A DNA stretch of 64,000 bases, taken from the NCBI GenBank assembly GCA_046349615.1, contig JAXMBZ010000003.1, forward strand, positions 310,001 through 374,000, in the 5' to 3' direction. Positions 43,650-50,565 of the stretch are shown piece by piece; position 1 is the first letter of the stretch, and the number at the start of each line of letters is the position of its first letter. The position numbers were made by a program, and so were the translations under genes. The notes beneath the pieces were generated by a model. That model searched no databases. It had not been told where the DNA came from and saw only the letters and a program-made list of their open reading frames with translations. This DNA comes from JADJNY01 sp046349615 (GTDB lineage Bacteria; Planctomycetota; UBA1135; GCA-002686595).

Positions 43650-43735
43650 GGGCGGCCTCGCGCTTCGCTCCGCGTCGCGCTGGACCTTCCCGGAATCCTG
43701 CAACCCGCGCGCGACGCCGCCGGTAGGAGGAAGAC

Positions 43736-44269
43736 GTGGAAGGAGCCTGGTCCCTGACCGACGACGCGAACGTGCCCGCGCGCCTCGAGCCGAGCTTCGG
43801 CGCGCGGCTCGAAGCCGAGTTGCCGGCGCTCGCGCGGCACGCCGCCGCGCTCGTCGGACGCGCGGGTCCGGACGCGGACGACGTCGTGCAGGAGGTCCTC
43901 GCGCGCGCGTGGCGCTCGCGCGACACGTTCGACGCGCGGCGCGCGCTCCGTCCGTGGCTGCGTGCGACGGCGCTGCGCGCGTGGATCGACCTGCGCCGCG
44001 CGCGTGCGCTCCGTGCGGACGTCGAGGCGCGCCGCGAGCCGTCGAGCGCGAGCCATGCGCACCCGGGCAGCGGCGTCGAGGCGCGCGAGGAGCTCGAGCG
44101 CGCGCTCGCGGCGTTGGACGCGGTCGAGCGCGACGTCCTCGTGCGCTTCCACCACCAGGGCGAGTCCGTGCGCGAGATCGCGGCGGCGCTCGCGCTCGCG
44201 GAGGGCACCGTGAAGTCCCACCTGCATCGCGCGCGGAGGAAGCTCGTCGAGCGGGAGGAGCGGCCGTGA
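43736..44269 (+). CDS. ECF-type RNA polymerase sigma factor
   Basis: 177 residues from GTG 43736, which has a clear taggagg 6-8 nt upstream, one of the few strong ribosome sites in the window. Region 2 is DADDVVQEVLARAWRSRDTF (from about residue 47) with RRALRPWLRATALRAWIDLRR; region 4 is ALDAVERDVLVRFHHQGESVREIAAALALAEGTVKSHLHRARRKL (about 127-170). The region between is short, and region 3 is missing, as in ECF factors. The next gene, overlapping by GTGA, encodes a membrane protein that is probably its anti-sigma factor. Confidence 0.9.
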   Translation: MEGAWSLTDDANVPARLEPSFGARLEAELPALARHAAALVGRAGPDADDVVQEVLARAWRSRDTFDARRALRPWLRATALRAWIDLRRARALRADVEARREPSSASHAHPGSGVEAREELERALAALDAVERDVLVRFHHQGESVREIAAALALAEGTVKSHLHRARRKLVEREERP

Positions 44270-44799
44270 CGCGCGCGCTCGAACCCGTGTGGGACGCGCT
44301 CCAAGCCGCGCTCGACGCGCGCCGCGACCCGCTCGACGACCCGCGGGTCGCGGAGTTCCTCGCCGAGCGGCCCGACGCCGCGCGCGAGTACGCGGAGCTC
44401 GTGCTCGCGCTCGAGCGCGTCGGACACGCGGAGTCGGTCGAGCCGCGCGAGCGCGTCGGGCGCCGTGGACGTCGCACGCTCGTGCTCGCCGCGGCGGCCG
44501 TCCTCCTCGTCGTGCTCGGCGCGGTCGCGCTGCGCGTCGCGTCCCGATCGCCGCACGATCCAGCGCGCGTCGTCGACGCGCCGAGGCCGCCGGAGCGCGT
44601 GCCCGACGCACGGGCCGCGGAGCCCGGCGTCGAGCACTACCGGATCGAGAGCGTGCGCGTCACGCCGAGCTCGCGCGAGTTCGTCGTCGTCGAGGACGGC
44701 CGCGTCGCCCGCCGCACGACGACGGCGGAGTCGACCGACGCGCTCGCCGCCACCATCGAACACACCACGTGGGCCGCTCGCGGCCGGGAGCTCCGATGA
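44266..44799 (+). CDS. Putative membrane anti-sigma factor
   Basis: 177 residues: an N-terminal cytoplasmic helical part (about 1-60, VWDALQAALDARRDPLDDPRVAEFL), one membrane helix (about 71-91, TLVLAAAAVLLVVLGAVALRV) and a small extracytoplasmic part (95-177, YRIESVRVTPSSREFVVVEDGRVARR). It overlaps the ECF gene and the secretin-like gene (ATGA), the usual sigma/anti-sigma arrangement. No zinc-binding ZAS motif (HxxxCxxC) is present, so it would be a non-ZAS type. Confidence 0.65.
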   Translation: MTRALEPVWDALQAALDARRDPLDDPRVAEFLAERPDAAREYAELVLALERVGHAESVEPRERVGRRGRRTLVLAAAAVLLVVLGAVALRVASRSPHDPARVVDAPRPPERVPDARAAEPGVEHYRIESVRVTPSSREFVVVEDGRVARRTTTAESTDALAATIEHTTWAARGRELR

Positions 44800-45863
44800 T
44801 CCAGACCTTCGCCGCCCTCTTCGTCTTCGTTCCGCTCGTCTCGAGCCCGGCTCCGTCCGCGCCGCAGTCTCCGCGCGCCGAACTCGTCCGCCCCGACGCC
44901 GCGCCGAGCCGCGCCAACGCGGCGGAGGAGCGCGTGCTCGCCCTCTACGAAGTCCGCGACCTCGTCGGCGGCTCCGAGGCCGAGCTCGCCCCCGACTCCG
45001 GTGCCCTTCCGTTGCTCGGCGACCTGTTCGTGCGCCGCAACGCCGCCGAGTCCGGTGACGACGCGGCCGCGCAGGCCCGCGAGGCGGCGCGCAAGCAGAC
45101 GCTCGAACTCGGTCGCTTCGTGCTCGCGCGCCTCGCGCCGAAGCCCGACGCGAGCGAATACCAGCTCGAGGTTCCCGCGCCCGGATCGCTCGCGCTCGTC
45201 GCGAAGCCCGAGCTCCACCAGCGCTTCAAGGCCTTCGTGCAGGACCAGCGCGAGAGCCCGCTGCTCGTCGACCTCCAGGTGCGCTGGATCGAGGGCTCGC
45301 TCGCCGATTTCGCGGCGCTCGGCGTGACGCGCGAGTCCGGGCCGAAGGCACTGGAGACGAGCGCGGAGGAGCTCGATCGCACGCTCGCGAGCGGCCGGTT
45401 CGACACGCTCAGCGCGCCGCGGCTCCTCTCGCATCCGCTCCAGCGCGCGTCGATCTCCGTGATGGACGAGTCGAAGTACGTGCAGGATTGGAAGGTCGAG
45501 AAGGTCCTGCCGGGCCCGAAGGAGATCGCCGTGCCGGTCCTCGGCACGCTGCGCATCGGTCAGACGGCGACCGTGCGTTCGGCGGTGCTCGCGAAGGGCG
45601 ACGTCGCGCTCGAGCTCGCGGTCGAGCGCTCGAAGCTCGCCGCGCTGCGCACGGTCGAGACGCAGGTGCGCGGCGCCGGCGATCCGCGGCTCGAGATCGC
45701 GCTGCCGGAGGTCCAGACGACGCGCGTCACGGCGAGCGGGCTCGTCGCGAACGGCGGCACGCTCGCGTTCCTCGTGCAGGATGCCTCCGGCGTGACGCAG
45801 ACGAAGGACGGGCGCGAGCTCCTCGTGCTCGTCACCGCGCGGCTGCAGGCCGGTCCGAAGTGA
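44796..45863 (+). CDS. Exported secretin-homology protein
   Basis: 355 residues with a short signal (MIQTFAALFVFVPLVSSPAPSA). A middle region has LVDLQVRWIEGSLADFAALGV and FDTLSAPRLLSHPLQRASISV, and the end has a beta-rich stretch (PVLGTLRIGQTATVRSAVLAKGDVALELAVERSKLA, TRVTASGLVANGGTLAFLVQ), the order seen in the C-terminal secretin domain (GspD/PilQ): VxVxxxIxEV, LSxPxxxTLxxQxAxI and G-xLxVxPxI. The protein is much shorter than a secretin and lacks clear N0-N3 domains, so it may not form an outer-membrane ring. It is in one unit with sigma and anti-sigma genes, which suggests it is a target or sensor of that pathway. Confidence 0.65.
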   Translation: MIQTFAALFVFVPLVSSPAPSAPQSPRAELVRPDAAPSRANAAEERVLALYEVRDLVGGSEAELAPDSGALPLLGDLFVRRNAAESGDDAAAQAREAARKQTLELGRFVLARLAPKPDASEYQLEVPAPGSLALVAKPELHQRFKAFVQDQRESPLLVDLQVRWIEGSLADFAALGVTRESGPKALETSAEELDRTLASGRFDTLSAPRLLSHPLQRASISVMDESKYVQDWKVEKVLPGPKEIAVPVLGTLRIGQTATVRSAVLAKGDVALELAVERSKLAALRTVETQVRGAGDPRLEIALPEVQTTRVTASGLVANGGTLAFLVQDASGVTQTKDGRELLVLVTARLQAGPK

Positions 45864-45875
45864 ACGCCGCGCGCG

Positions 45876-46826
45876 TCACGGCGCGAGCAGCACCTTGAGC
45901 ACGCCGCTCTTCGCGGCGGCGCGGAAGGCGCGCGGTCCTTCCGCGAGCGAGTAGCGCTCCGACACGAGCGGGAGCACGTCGACCGCGTGCTGCTTCAAGA
46001 GCCGCAGCGCGGGCTCGAAGCGTCCGCAGCGCGAGCCGACGAGCGTGAGCTCGTTCACGATCGCGGGCGCCGTGTCGAGCGCGACGGCGCCGTGCACCGT
46101 CGACTTCATCACGATCGTGCCGCGCGGTTCGGCGAGCTCGACGGCGCGCGCGAGGCCGCGCGCGGAACCGGTCGCTTCGACGACGAGCGGGAAGCGTTCG
46201 CGCGTGCGCGTCGTCGCGAGCGTGGTCCGCGCGCCCGCGCGCTTCGAGTGCGCGAGCTTCGAGCGGTGACGGCCGACGTGGAGCACGTCGAGGCCGCGCG
46301 CGACGAGCACTTGCGCGACGAGCAGGCCGAGCTTGCCGTCGCCGAGCACGCAGGCGCGCGTGCCCTTGCGCACGCGGACCTGGTCGAGGATCTCGCACGC
46401 GGCGGCGAGCGGCTCGACGAAGACGGCGGCTTCGTCGGGGAGCGCGGCGGGGACGACGTGGAGGTTCTCGTCGGGGAGGACGAGCTCCTCGGCGAACGCG
46501 CCGGGGTGGTTCACGATGCCGAGGACGGTGCGGCGCGGGCAGTGGCGGCCGAGGTCGCGCGCGCACCACGCGCAGCGGCGGCAGGCGAGGTTGATCTCGC
46601 CGACGACGCGCTGGTTGAGGAGGGACTTCGTGTCGGTTTCGACGACGTCGGCGACGAACTCGTGGCCGGGGATGCCGGTGAAGGAGGAGTAGCCGCGGAG
46701 GAGCTCGAGGTCGGTGTTGCAGATCCCGGCGAGGCGCAGGCGCAGGCGGGAGAAGCCGCGCGGGCGGCGGGGGCGCGGGGTGGTTTGGGGAGTGACGCGG
46801 GAGGAGGTGATGGAGAGGGAGAGCAT
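45876..46826 (-). CDS. Zinc-type medium-chain alcohol dehydrogenase
   Basis: 316 residues from ATG 46826. LAGICNTDLELLRGY (catalytic zinc ligand C36), GIPGHEFVADVV (His55/Glu56) and the structural-zinc cysteines CRRCAWCARDLGRHC (82, 85, 88, 96) identify the MDR family. The Rossmann part is ACVLGDGKLGLLVAQVLVARG. VFVEPLAAACEILDQV is typical of sorbitol/threonine-dehydrogenase-like members. The N-terminus is about 15-20 residues shorter than usual and starts with unusual Ser/Thr/Arg/Pro-rich text, but an upstream extension to 46970 reads as noise. Substrate unknown. Confidence 0.82.
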   Translation of the reverse strand: MLSLSITSSRVTPQTTPRPRRPRGFSRLRLRLAGICNTDLELLRGYSSFTGIPGHEFVADVVETDTKSLLNQRVVGEINLACRRCAWCARDLGRHCPRRTVLGIVNHPGAFAEELVLPDENLHVVPAALPDEAAVFVEPLAAACEILDQVRVRKGTRACVLGDGKLGLLVAQVLVARGLDVLHVGRHRSKLAHSKRAGARTTLATTRTRERFPLVVEATGSARGLARAVELAEPRGTIVMKSTVHGAVALDTAPAIVNELTLVGSRCGRFEPALRLLKQHAVDVLPLVSERYSLAEGPRAFRAAAKSGVLKVLLAP

Positions 46827-46930
46827 CAGGGGGGTGCGGGCAAAGGCGGGTGCGGGCAACGGCAGTTGCGAAGCCACGGGGAGAGTGACGCAACGGAACA
46901 CATGTGGGTGCTTCCGCATCCCAGACTCGG

Positions 46931-46968
46931 GGCTCGTTCGCGGCCGGAGGACCGGCCGCGAACGAGCC
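46931..46968 (-). terminator. 17-bp perfect hairpin after the YugP-like gene
   Basis: ggctcgttcgcggccgg and its exact complement are separated by agga. It lies between the minus-strand YugP-like gene (ending at 47037) and the start of the dehydrogenase. There is no T-run, but the stem is very strong and is likely a terminator or insulator. Confidence 0.6.
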
Positions 46969-47036
46969 ACGAGTTCTAGGTTCCTCTCAGCTCCGAGCGA
47001 CTTCGCGGGTGCGAGTTGCCCTTCTCTCTTCCGGGC

Positions 47037-47753
47037 TCAGTCGCGGCGGCGCGACAGCAGGTAGAGGAGCGTCGCGATGGCGGTCAGCGCGGCGGCGACG
47101 TAGGTCATCGCGGCGGCGCCGAGGACCTTGCTCACGCCGTCGGCTTCGTCCTGGTTCGAGACGATGCCGGTTTGGGCGAGCACTGCTTTCGCGCGGTTCG
47201 AGGCGTCGAACTCGACGGGGAGGGTGACGAGTTGGAAGAGGACGGTGGCGCCGAAGAGGAGGATGCCCGCGTCGACGAGGAAGGTGCCGATCGGGCTGCC
47301 GCCCTTGCCCGCCTGCGTGGAGAGGATCATCCCGATCATGAACATCCACACCCAGGCCATCGAGCCGATCTTCGCGACGGGGACGAGTTGGGAGCGGATG
47401 CCGAGCCACGCGTAGGCCTTCGCGTCCTGGATCGCGTGGCCGGCTTCGTGCGCGGCGACGGCGATCGAGGAGACGGAGCGGCCGTCGTAGACCTCGGGCG
47501 AGAGGCGCAGCGTGCGCGTCGTCGGGTCGTAGTGGTCCGAGAGGAAGCCCTGGTGGCGCTCGATCGAGACCTCGGCCCCGCCCGCGCGCGCGACCGCGGC
47601 GGCGGCCTCGGCGCCGGTCATGCCGCTCCGCACGCCGACGTTCGAGAAGCGGAGGAAGGTGCTCTTCACCCGCCACGACGCGAACATCGCGAGCAGGAGG
47701 AACGGGCCGACGTAGAGGAGGTACTGGAGGTCGAAGAAGAAGGAGAGGGTCAT
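47037..47753 (-). CDS. YugP-family neutral zinc metallopeptidase (membrane)
   Basis: 238 residues, the normal size. N-terminal helix (FFDLQYLLYVGPFLLLAMFASW), the conserved SGMTGAEAAAAVARAGG and HYDPTTRTLRLSPEVYDGRSVSSIAVAAHEAGHAIQDA, with the HExxH zinc motif at His102/Glu103/His106, then further membrane helices (about 128-145, 158-180, 215-232) and TLPVEFDASNRAKAVL. YugP proteins are membrane-bound peptidases of unknown substrate. Confidence 0.9.
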   Translation of the reverse strand: MTLSFFFDLQYLLYVGPFLLLAMFASWRVKSTFLRFSNVGVRSGMTGAEAAAAVARAGGAEVSIERHQGFLSDHYDPTTRTLRLSPEVYDGRSVSSIAVAAHEAGHAIQDAKAYAWLGIRSQLVPVAKIGSMAWVWMFMIGMILSTQAGKGGSPIGTFLVDAGILLFGATVLFQLVTLPVEFDASNRAKAVLAQTGIVSNQDEADGVSKVLGAAAMTYVAAALTAIATLLYLLSRRRD

Positions 47754-47888
47754 GGGGTGCCTCCGGTTCGGGGGCGCCCTCTATACGGCCCGGTTCCTGG
47801 AGAAGGAAGCCCGGGGCTGTTTCGGGCGGCTCGCGGTCCCCGGCCCCTCGACGCCTCGACCGGCCGAAGTTCGGATCGGCGGGGGCCC

Positions 47889-47916
47889 TTGATGCGCCTA
47901 ACGTGTGCGGTAGAGT
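47889..47916 (+). promoter_or_regulatory. Possible promoter of the MerR gene
   Basis: TTGATG and TAGAGT are 16 nt apart, about 75 nt upstream of the ATG at 47991, in a lower-GC stretch. Called by consensus resemblance only. Confidence 0.35.
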
Positions 47917-47990
47917 TGAGTTCGGTTGTTTCGAACGCTCCACCCGCTTCTCGGGGAGCGTTCCGTCCCGAAACCTCGGAACCCATCGCC

Positions 47991-48467
47991 ATGTCCGTTC
48001 AACCCGACCTGCTCAAGATCGGCGACTTCGCCAAGCTCGCGAACACGAACCTCCGCACGCTGCGCTACTACGAAGAGCTCGGGCTCATCCAGCCCGCGAC
48101 GCGCAGCCAGGGCGGCTTCCGTTACTACCGCCACACGGACATCCACCGCGTGCAGATGATCCGCGACCTGCAGGAGCTCGGCCTGCACCTCGATCGGATC
48201 CGCGAGCTGATGGCGGTGCGCGCGCAGGTCGAGAACCGCGAGCTCTTCCTCGAGCGCGTGCGGGAAGCGCTCGCCGAACAAGACCGCCTGCTCCGCGAGA
48301 AGATCGCGGTGCTCGAAGGCCAGCGCAAGAAGGTCGCGCAGGCGCTGCACAAGGCGAACGAGTGCCGCCACTGCTCGCACTCGCCGGGCACGGACAACAA
48401 CTACTGCGAGCCGTGCTGCACGACGGGCGAACACCTGCCCGATCATCTGAGCGCGCTCTTCCAGTGA
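47991..48467 (+). CDS. MerR-family regulator with C-terminal cysteine motif
   Basis: 158 residues. N-terminal winged helix LKIGDFAKLANTNLRTLRYYEELGLIQP followed by RSQGGFRYYRHTDIHRVQMIRDLQELGLHLDRIRELM, a dimerisation coiled coil (about 75-120), and a cysteine-rich end CRHCSHSPGTDNNYCEPCC (125, 128, 139, 142, 143) that probably binds a metal or an iron-sulfur cluster. The next gene on the strand encodes a cysteine desulfurase, so an Fe-S-sensing role is possible, but a terminator-like hairpin separates them. Confidence 0.88.
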   Translation: MSVQPDLLKIGDFAKLANTNLRTLRYYEELGLIQPATRSQGGFRYYRHTDIHRVQMIRDLQELGLHLDRIRELMAVRAQVENRELFLERVREALAEQDRLLREKIAVLEGQRKKVAQALHKANECRHCSHSPGTDNNYCEPCCTTGEHLPDHLSALFQ

Positions 48468-48498
48468 GTCCACGCGGCCGCGCGCCGCGCTCGAGTCT

Positions 48499-48526
48499 CG
48501 AAGGCGCGGAGCGATCCGCGCCTTCG
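48499..48526 (+). terminator. Terminator after the MerR gene
   Basis: A 12-bp perfect stem (cgaaggcgcgga / tccgcgccttcg) with loop gcga and tail ccgtttcc sits 14 nt before the next ATG, so it could also act as an attenuator of the desulfurase gene. Confidence 0.6.
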
Positions 48527-48540
48527 CCGTTTCCTCCCCC

Positions 48541-49680
48541 ATGCGAATCGACTTCGACCAAAACGCGACGACGGCCTGCGCGCCGGAGGTCGTCGAGGCG
48601 ATGCTCCCCTGGTTCACGCGCGCGGGCGCGAACCCGTCCAGTACGCACGCCGGCGGCGAGGAGGCCGCGGACGCGCTCCGCGCCGCGCGTTCGTCGATCG
48701 CGCGGCTCGCCGGCGTCGCCCCGCGCGAGCTCGTGTTCACGTCGGGCGGCACCGAAGCGATCGCGACCGCGATCGACGCCGCGCTCGCGGCGCGCCCCGA
48801 GCGTCCGCGCGTCGTCGCGACGAGCGTCGAGCACGCCGCGGTGCTCGAGAACCTGCGCGCGAGCGGGCGCGAGCTCGTGCTCCTCGACGTCGACGCGGAC
48901 GGCGCCCCGCGCGAGGACGCGGCGCGCGCCGCGCTCGACGAACGGTGCGCGCTCGTCTGTCTGCAGCTCGCGAACAACGAGCTCGGCACGCTCCCCGAGC
49001 TCGCGCGCATCGCGGCGCGCGCGCACGAGCTCGGCGTCCTCGTCCACGTCGACGCGGTGCAGGCGCTCGGCAAGGTGCCGGTCGAGCTCGCGGGCGCGAA
49101 CGCGCCGCGCGTCGACTACGCGTCGTTCAGCGCGCACAAGCTCCACGGTCCGAAGGGCGCGGGCGCGCTCTGGGTGCGGCCCGGGAGTCCGTTCACCCCG
49201 CGCCAGCGCGGCGGCGCGCAGGAGCAGGGCCGTCGCGCCGGCACCGAGAACCTGCCCGCGCTCGTCGGCTTCGGCCGCGCGGCCGAGCTCGCGCGAGCGT
49301 GGCTCGCGGGTCCCGGCCCCACGGCGCTCGCCGCGCTCCGCGACCGCTTCGAGGCCGAGCTCGTCCGGCGCGCGGGCCCCGTACGCCTCCACGCGCGCGG
49401 CGCGCGGCGCCTCCCGAACACGACGAACCTCGCCTTCGATGGACTCGACGCGGAGGCGCTGCTCGCCGGGCTCTCGAGCGCCGGGCTCCTCGCCTCCGCG
49501 GGCTCCGCCTGCCACGCGGGCGCGCGCAAGCCGTCCCACGTGCTCGCCGCGCTCGGTCTCCCCCCCGCCGAGGCCGCGGGCACGGTCCGCTTCTCCCTCG
49601 GCCGTGGGACGACCCCGGCCGAGGTCGAGGCCGGGCTCGACCTCGTCGTCGACACGGTCCGTGCGCTCCGCGCCGGATGA
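48541..49680 (+). CDS. Cysteine desulfurase (NifS/IscS-like)
   Basis: 379 residues, full length. FDQNATTACAPEVVEAM and GANPSSTHAGGEEA open the family; TSGGTEAIATAI, SVEHAAVLENL (His), LANNELGTLPEL, HVDAVQALGKVPV, PLP-binding Lys200 in SFSAHKLHGPKGAGAL and the persulfide Cys324 in SAGSACHAG follow. RGGAQEQGRRAGTENLP is the usual mobile segment. It supplies sulfur for Fe-S clusters or tRNA thiolation. No IscU or other Isc/Suf gene is adjacent. Confidence 0.93.
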   Translation: MRIDFDQNATTACAPEVVEAMLPWFTRAGANPSSTHAGGEEAADALRAARSSIARLAGVAPRELVFTSGGTEAIATAIDAALAARPERPRVVATSVEHAAVLENLRASGRELVLLDVDADGAPREDAARAALDERCALVCLQLANNELGTLPELARIAARAHELGVLVHVDAVQALGKVPVELAGANAPRVDYASFSAHKLHGPKGAGALWVRPGSPFTPRQRGGAQEQGRRAGTENLPALVGFGRAAELARAWLAGPGPTALAALRDRFEAELVRRAGPVRLHARGARRLPNTTNLAFDGLDAEALLAGLSSAGLLASAGSACHAGARKPSHVLAALGLPPAEAAGTVRFSLGRGTTPAEVEAGLDLVVDTVRALRAG

Positions 49681-49798
49681 CCCTTGCCGATCCCGGGTCG
49701 GCCCCTGAAACTCGTTCCCCCGTCTCCGAGGCCCGCGCCGGTCGACGGAGCGCGAGCGCAAGCGCGCGCCCCCCGACGGCCGATGAAGGCCGAACCCC

Positions 49799-50368
49799 AT
49801 GGCTGAACCGATCGCGACGTACCGCACCGAGGTCTCCGGGCTCTGGACCCGGAGGCACACGGTCTGGAAGGACCAGGAGAAGCTCGGCGTGCTGACCGTC
49901 GAGCGCCGCGGGCTGGTCGTGTCGGTCGCGACCTGGCGGCCCGAGAAGGGCGAGGTGCTCACCTTCCGCCGCGACCCGGGGATCCTGCGCAGCCAGTTCT
50001 CGCTGTGGACGGAGGGCCACGAATGGCTCGGCTCGTCCCTGCGGTGGAGCTTCCTGCGCCGCGAGATCTCGCTCTCGACGGGCAACAAGCCGCACCGTGT
50101 GCTCCCGCTCCCGACGTTCCGCCGCGGGTGGCGCCTCGTCGCGCCGAAGACCGGCGAGCTCCTGCGCCTGCTCCCCGGCCTGCTCGGGCGCTCCGCTCGG
50201 ATCGAGGTCTACCGCAAGGTGGACTTCGAGCTCCTGCTCTTCGCCTACTTCCTCGGTTCGATGCTCTGGACCGAGTCGTTCTGGCCGGCGCACGCGGCCG
50301 AGGACGAATCCGACGCCCTGCTCGGCGGCGGGAACGCCGGACGCGCGGGCGCCGCGAACTCGCGCTGA
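49799..50368 (+). CDS. Conserved-looking hypothetical protein
   Basis: 189 residues: a beta-rich N-terminal half (VSGLWTRRHTVWKDQEKLGVLTVERRGLVVSVATWRP) and a more basic middle (SSLRWSFLRREISLSTGNKPHRVLPLP) ending in one hydrophobic segment (about 143-162, FELLLFAYFLGSMLWTESFW). No family is recognised. Codon use matches the neighbours. It sits 118 nt after the cysteine desulfurase gene on the same strand. Confidence 0.7.
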   Translation: MAEPIATYRTEVSGLWTRRHTVWKDQEKLGVLTVERRGLVVSVATWRPEKGEVLTFRRDPGILRSQFSLWTEGHEWLGSSLRWSFLRREISLSTGNKPHRVLPLPTFRRGWRLVAPKTGELLRLLPGLLGRSARIEVYRKVDFELLLFAYFLGSMLWTESFWPAHAAEDESDALLGGGNAGRAGAANSR

Positions 50369-50565
50369 CCCGCCGCGTCGGCCCGGTCCAGGGACTTTTT
50401 TGCCGGGCGTGGCTACCATTCCGCGACTCGGGGGAAGCTTCCCCGAAGCTCGGCGTCCCTCGGCGCCGACATCCGTCCGAAGCAGGGCGCCCCGCGCGGG
50501 GCGCGCCCTCGGCCCCTCAGGAACGCCGATCGGACCTCCGACCCGCTCCGATCGCCCTCATCGCC

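Noticed and set aside
45832..46893. 353-codon His/Arg/Pro-rich minus-strand frame over the dehydrogenase
   Set aside because: The overlapping frame has zinc-dehydrogenase motifs; this one is low-complexity shadow.
50396..50444. T6 run and a ggggaagcttcccc palindrome before repeat-protein gene copy 1
   Set aside because: The T-run has no stable stem before it (only a short gcccgg/ccgggc pair with a long loop), and the palindrome alone is weak evidence for a regulatory site.
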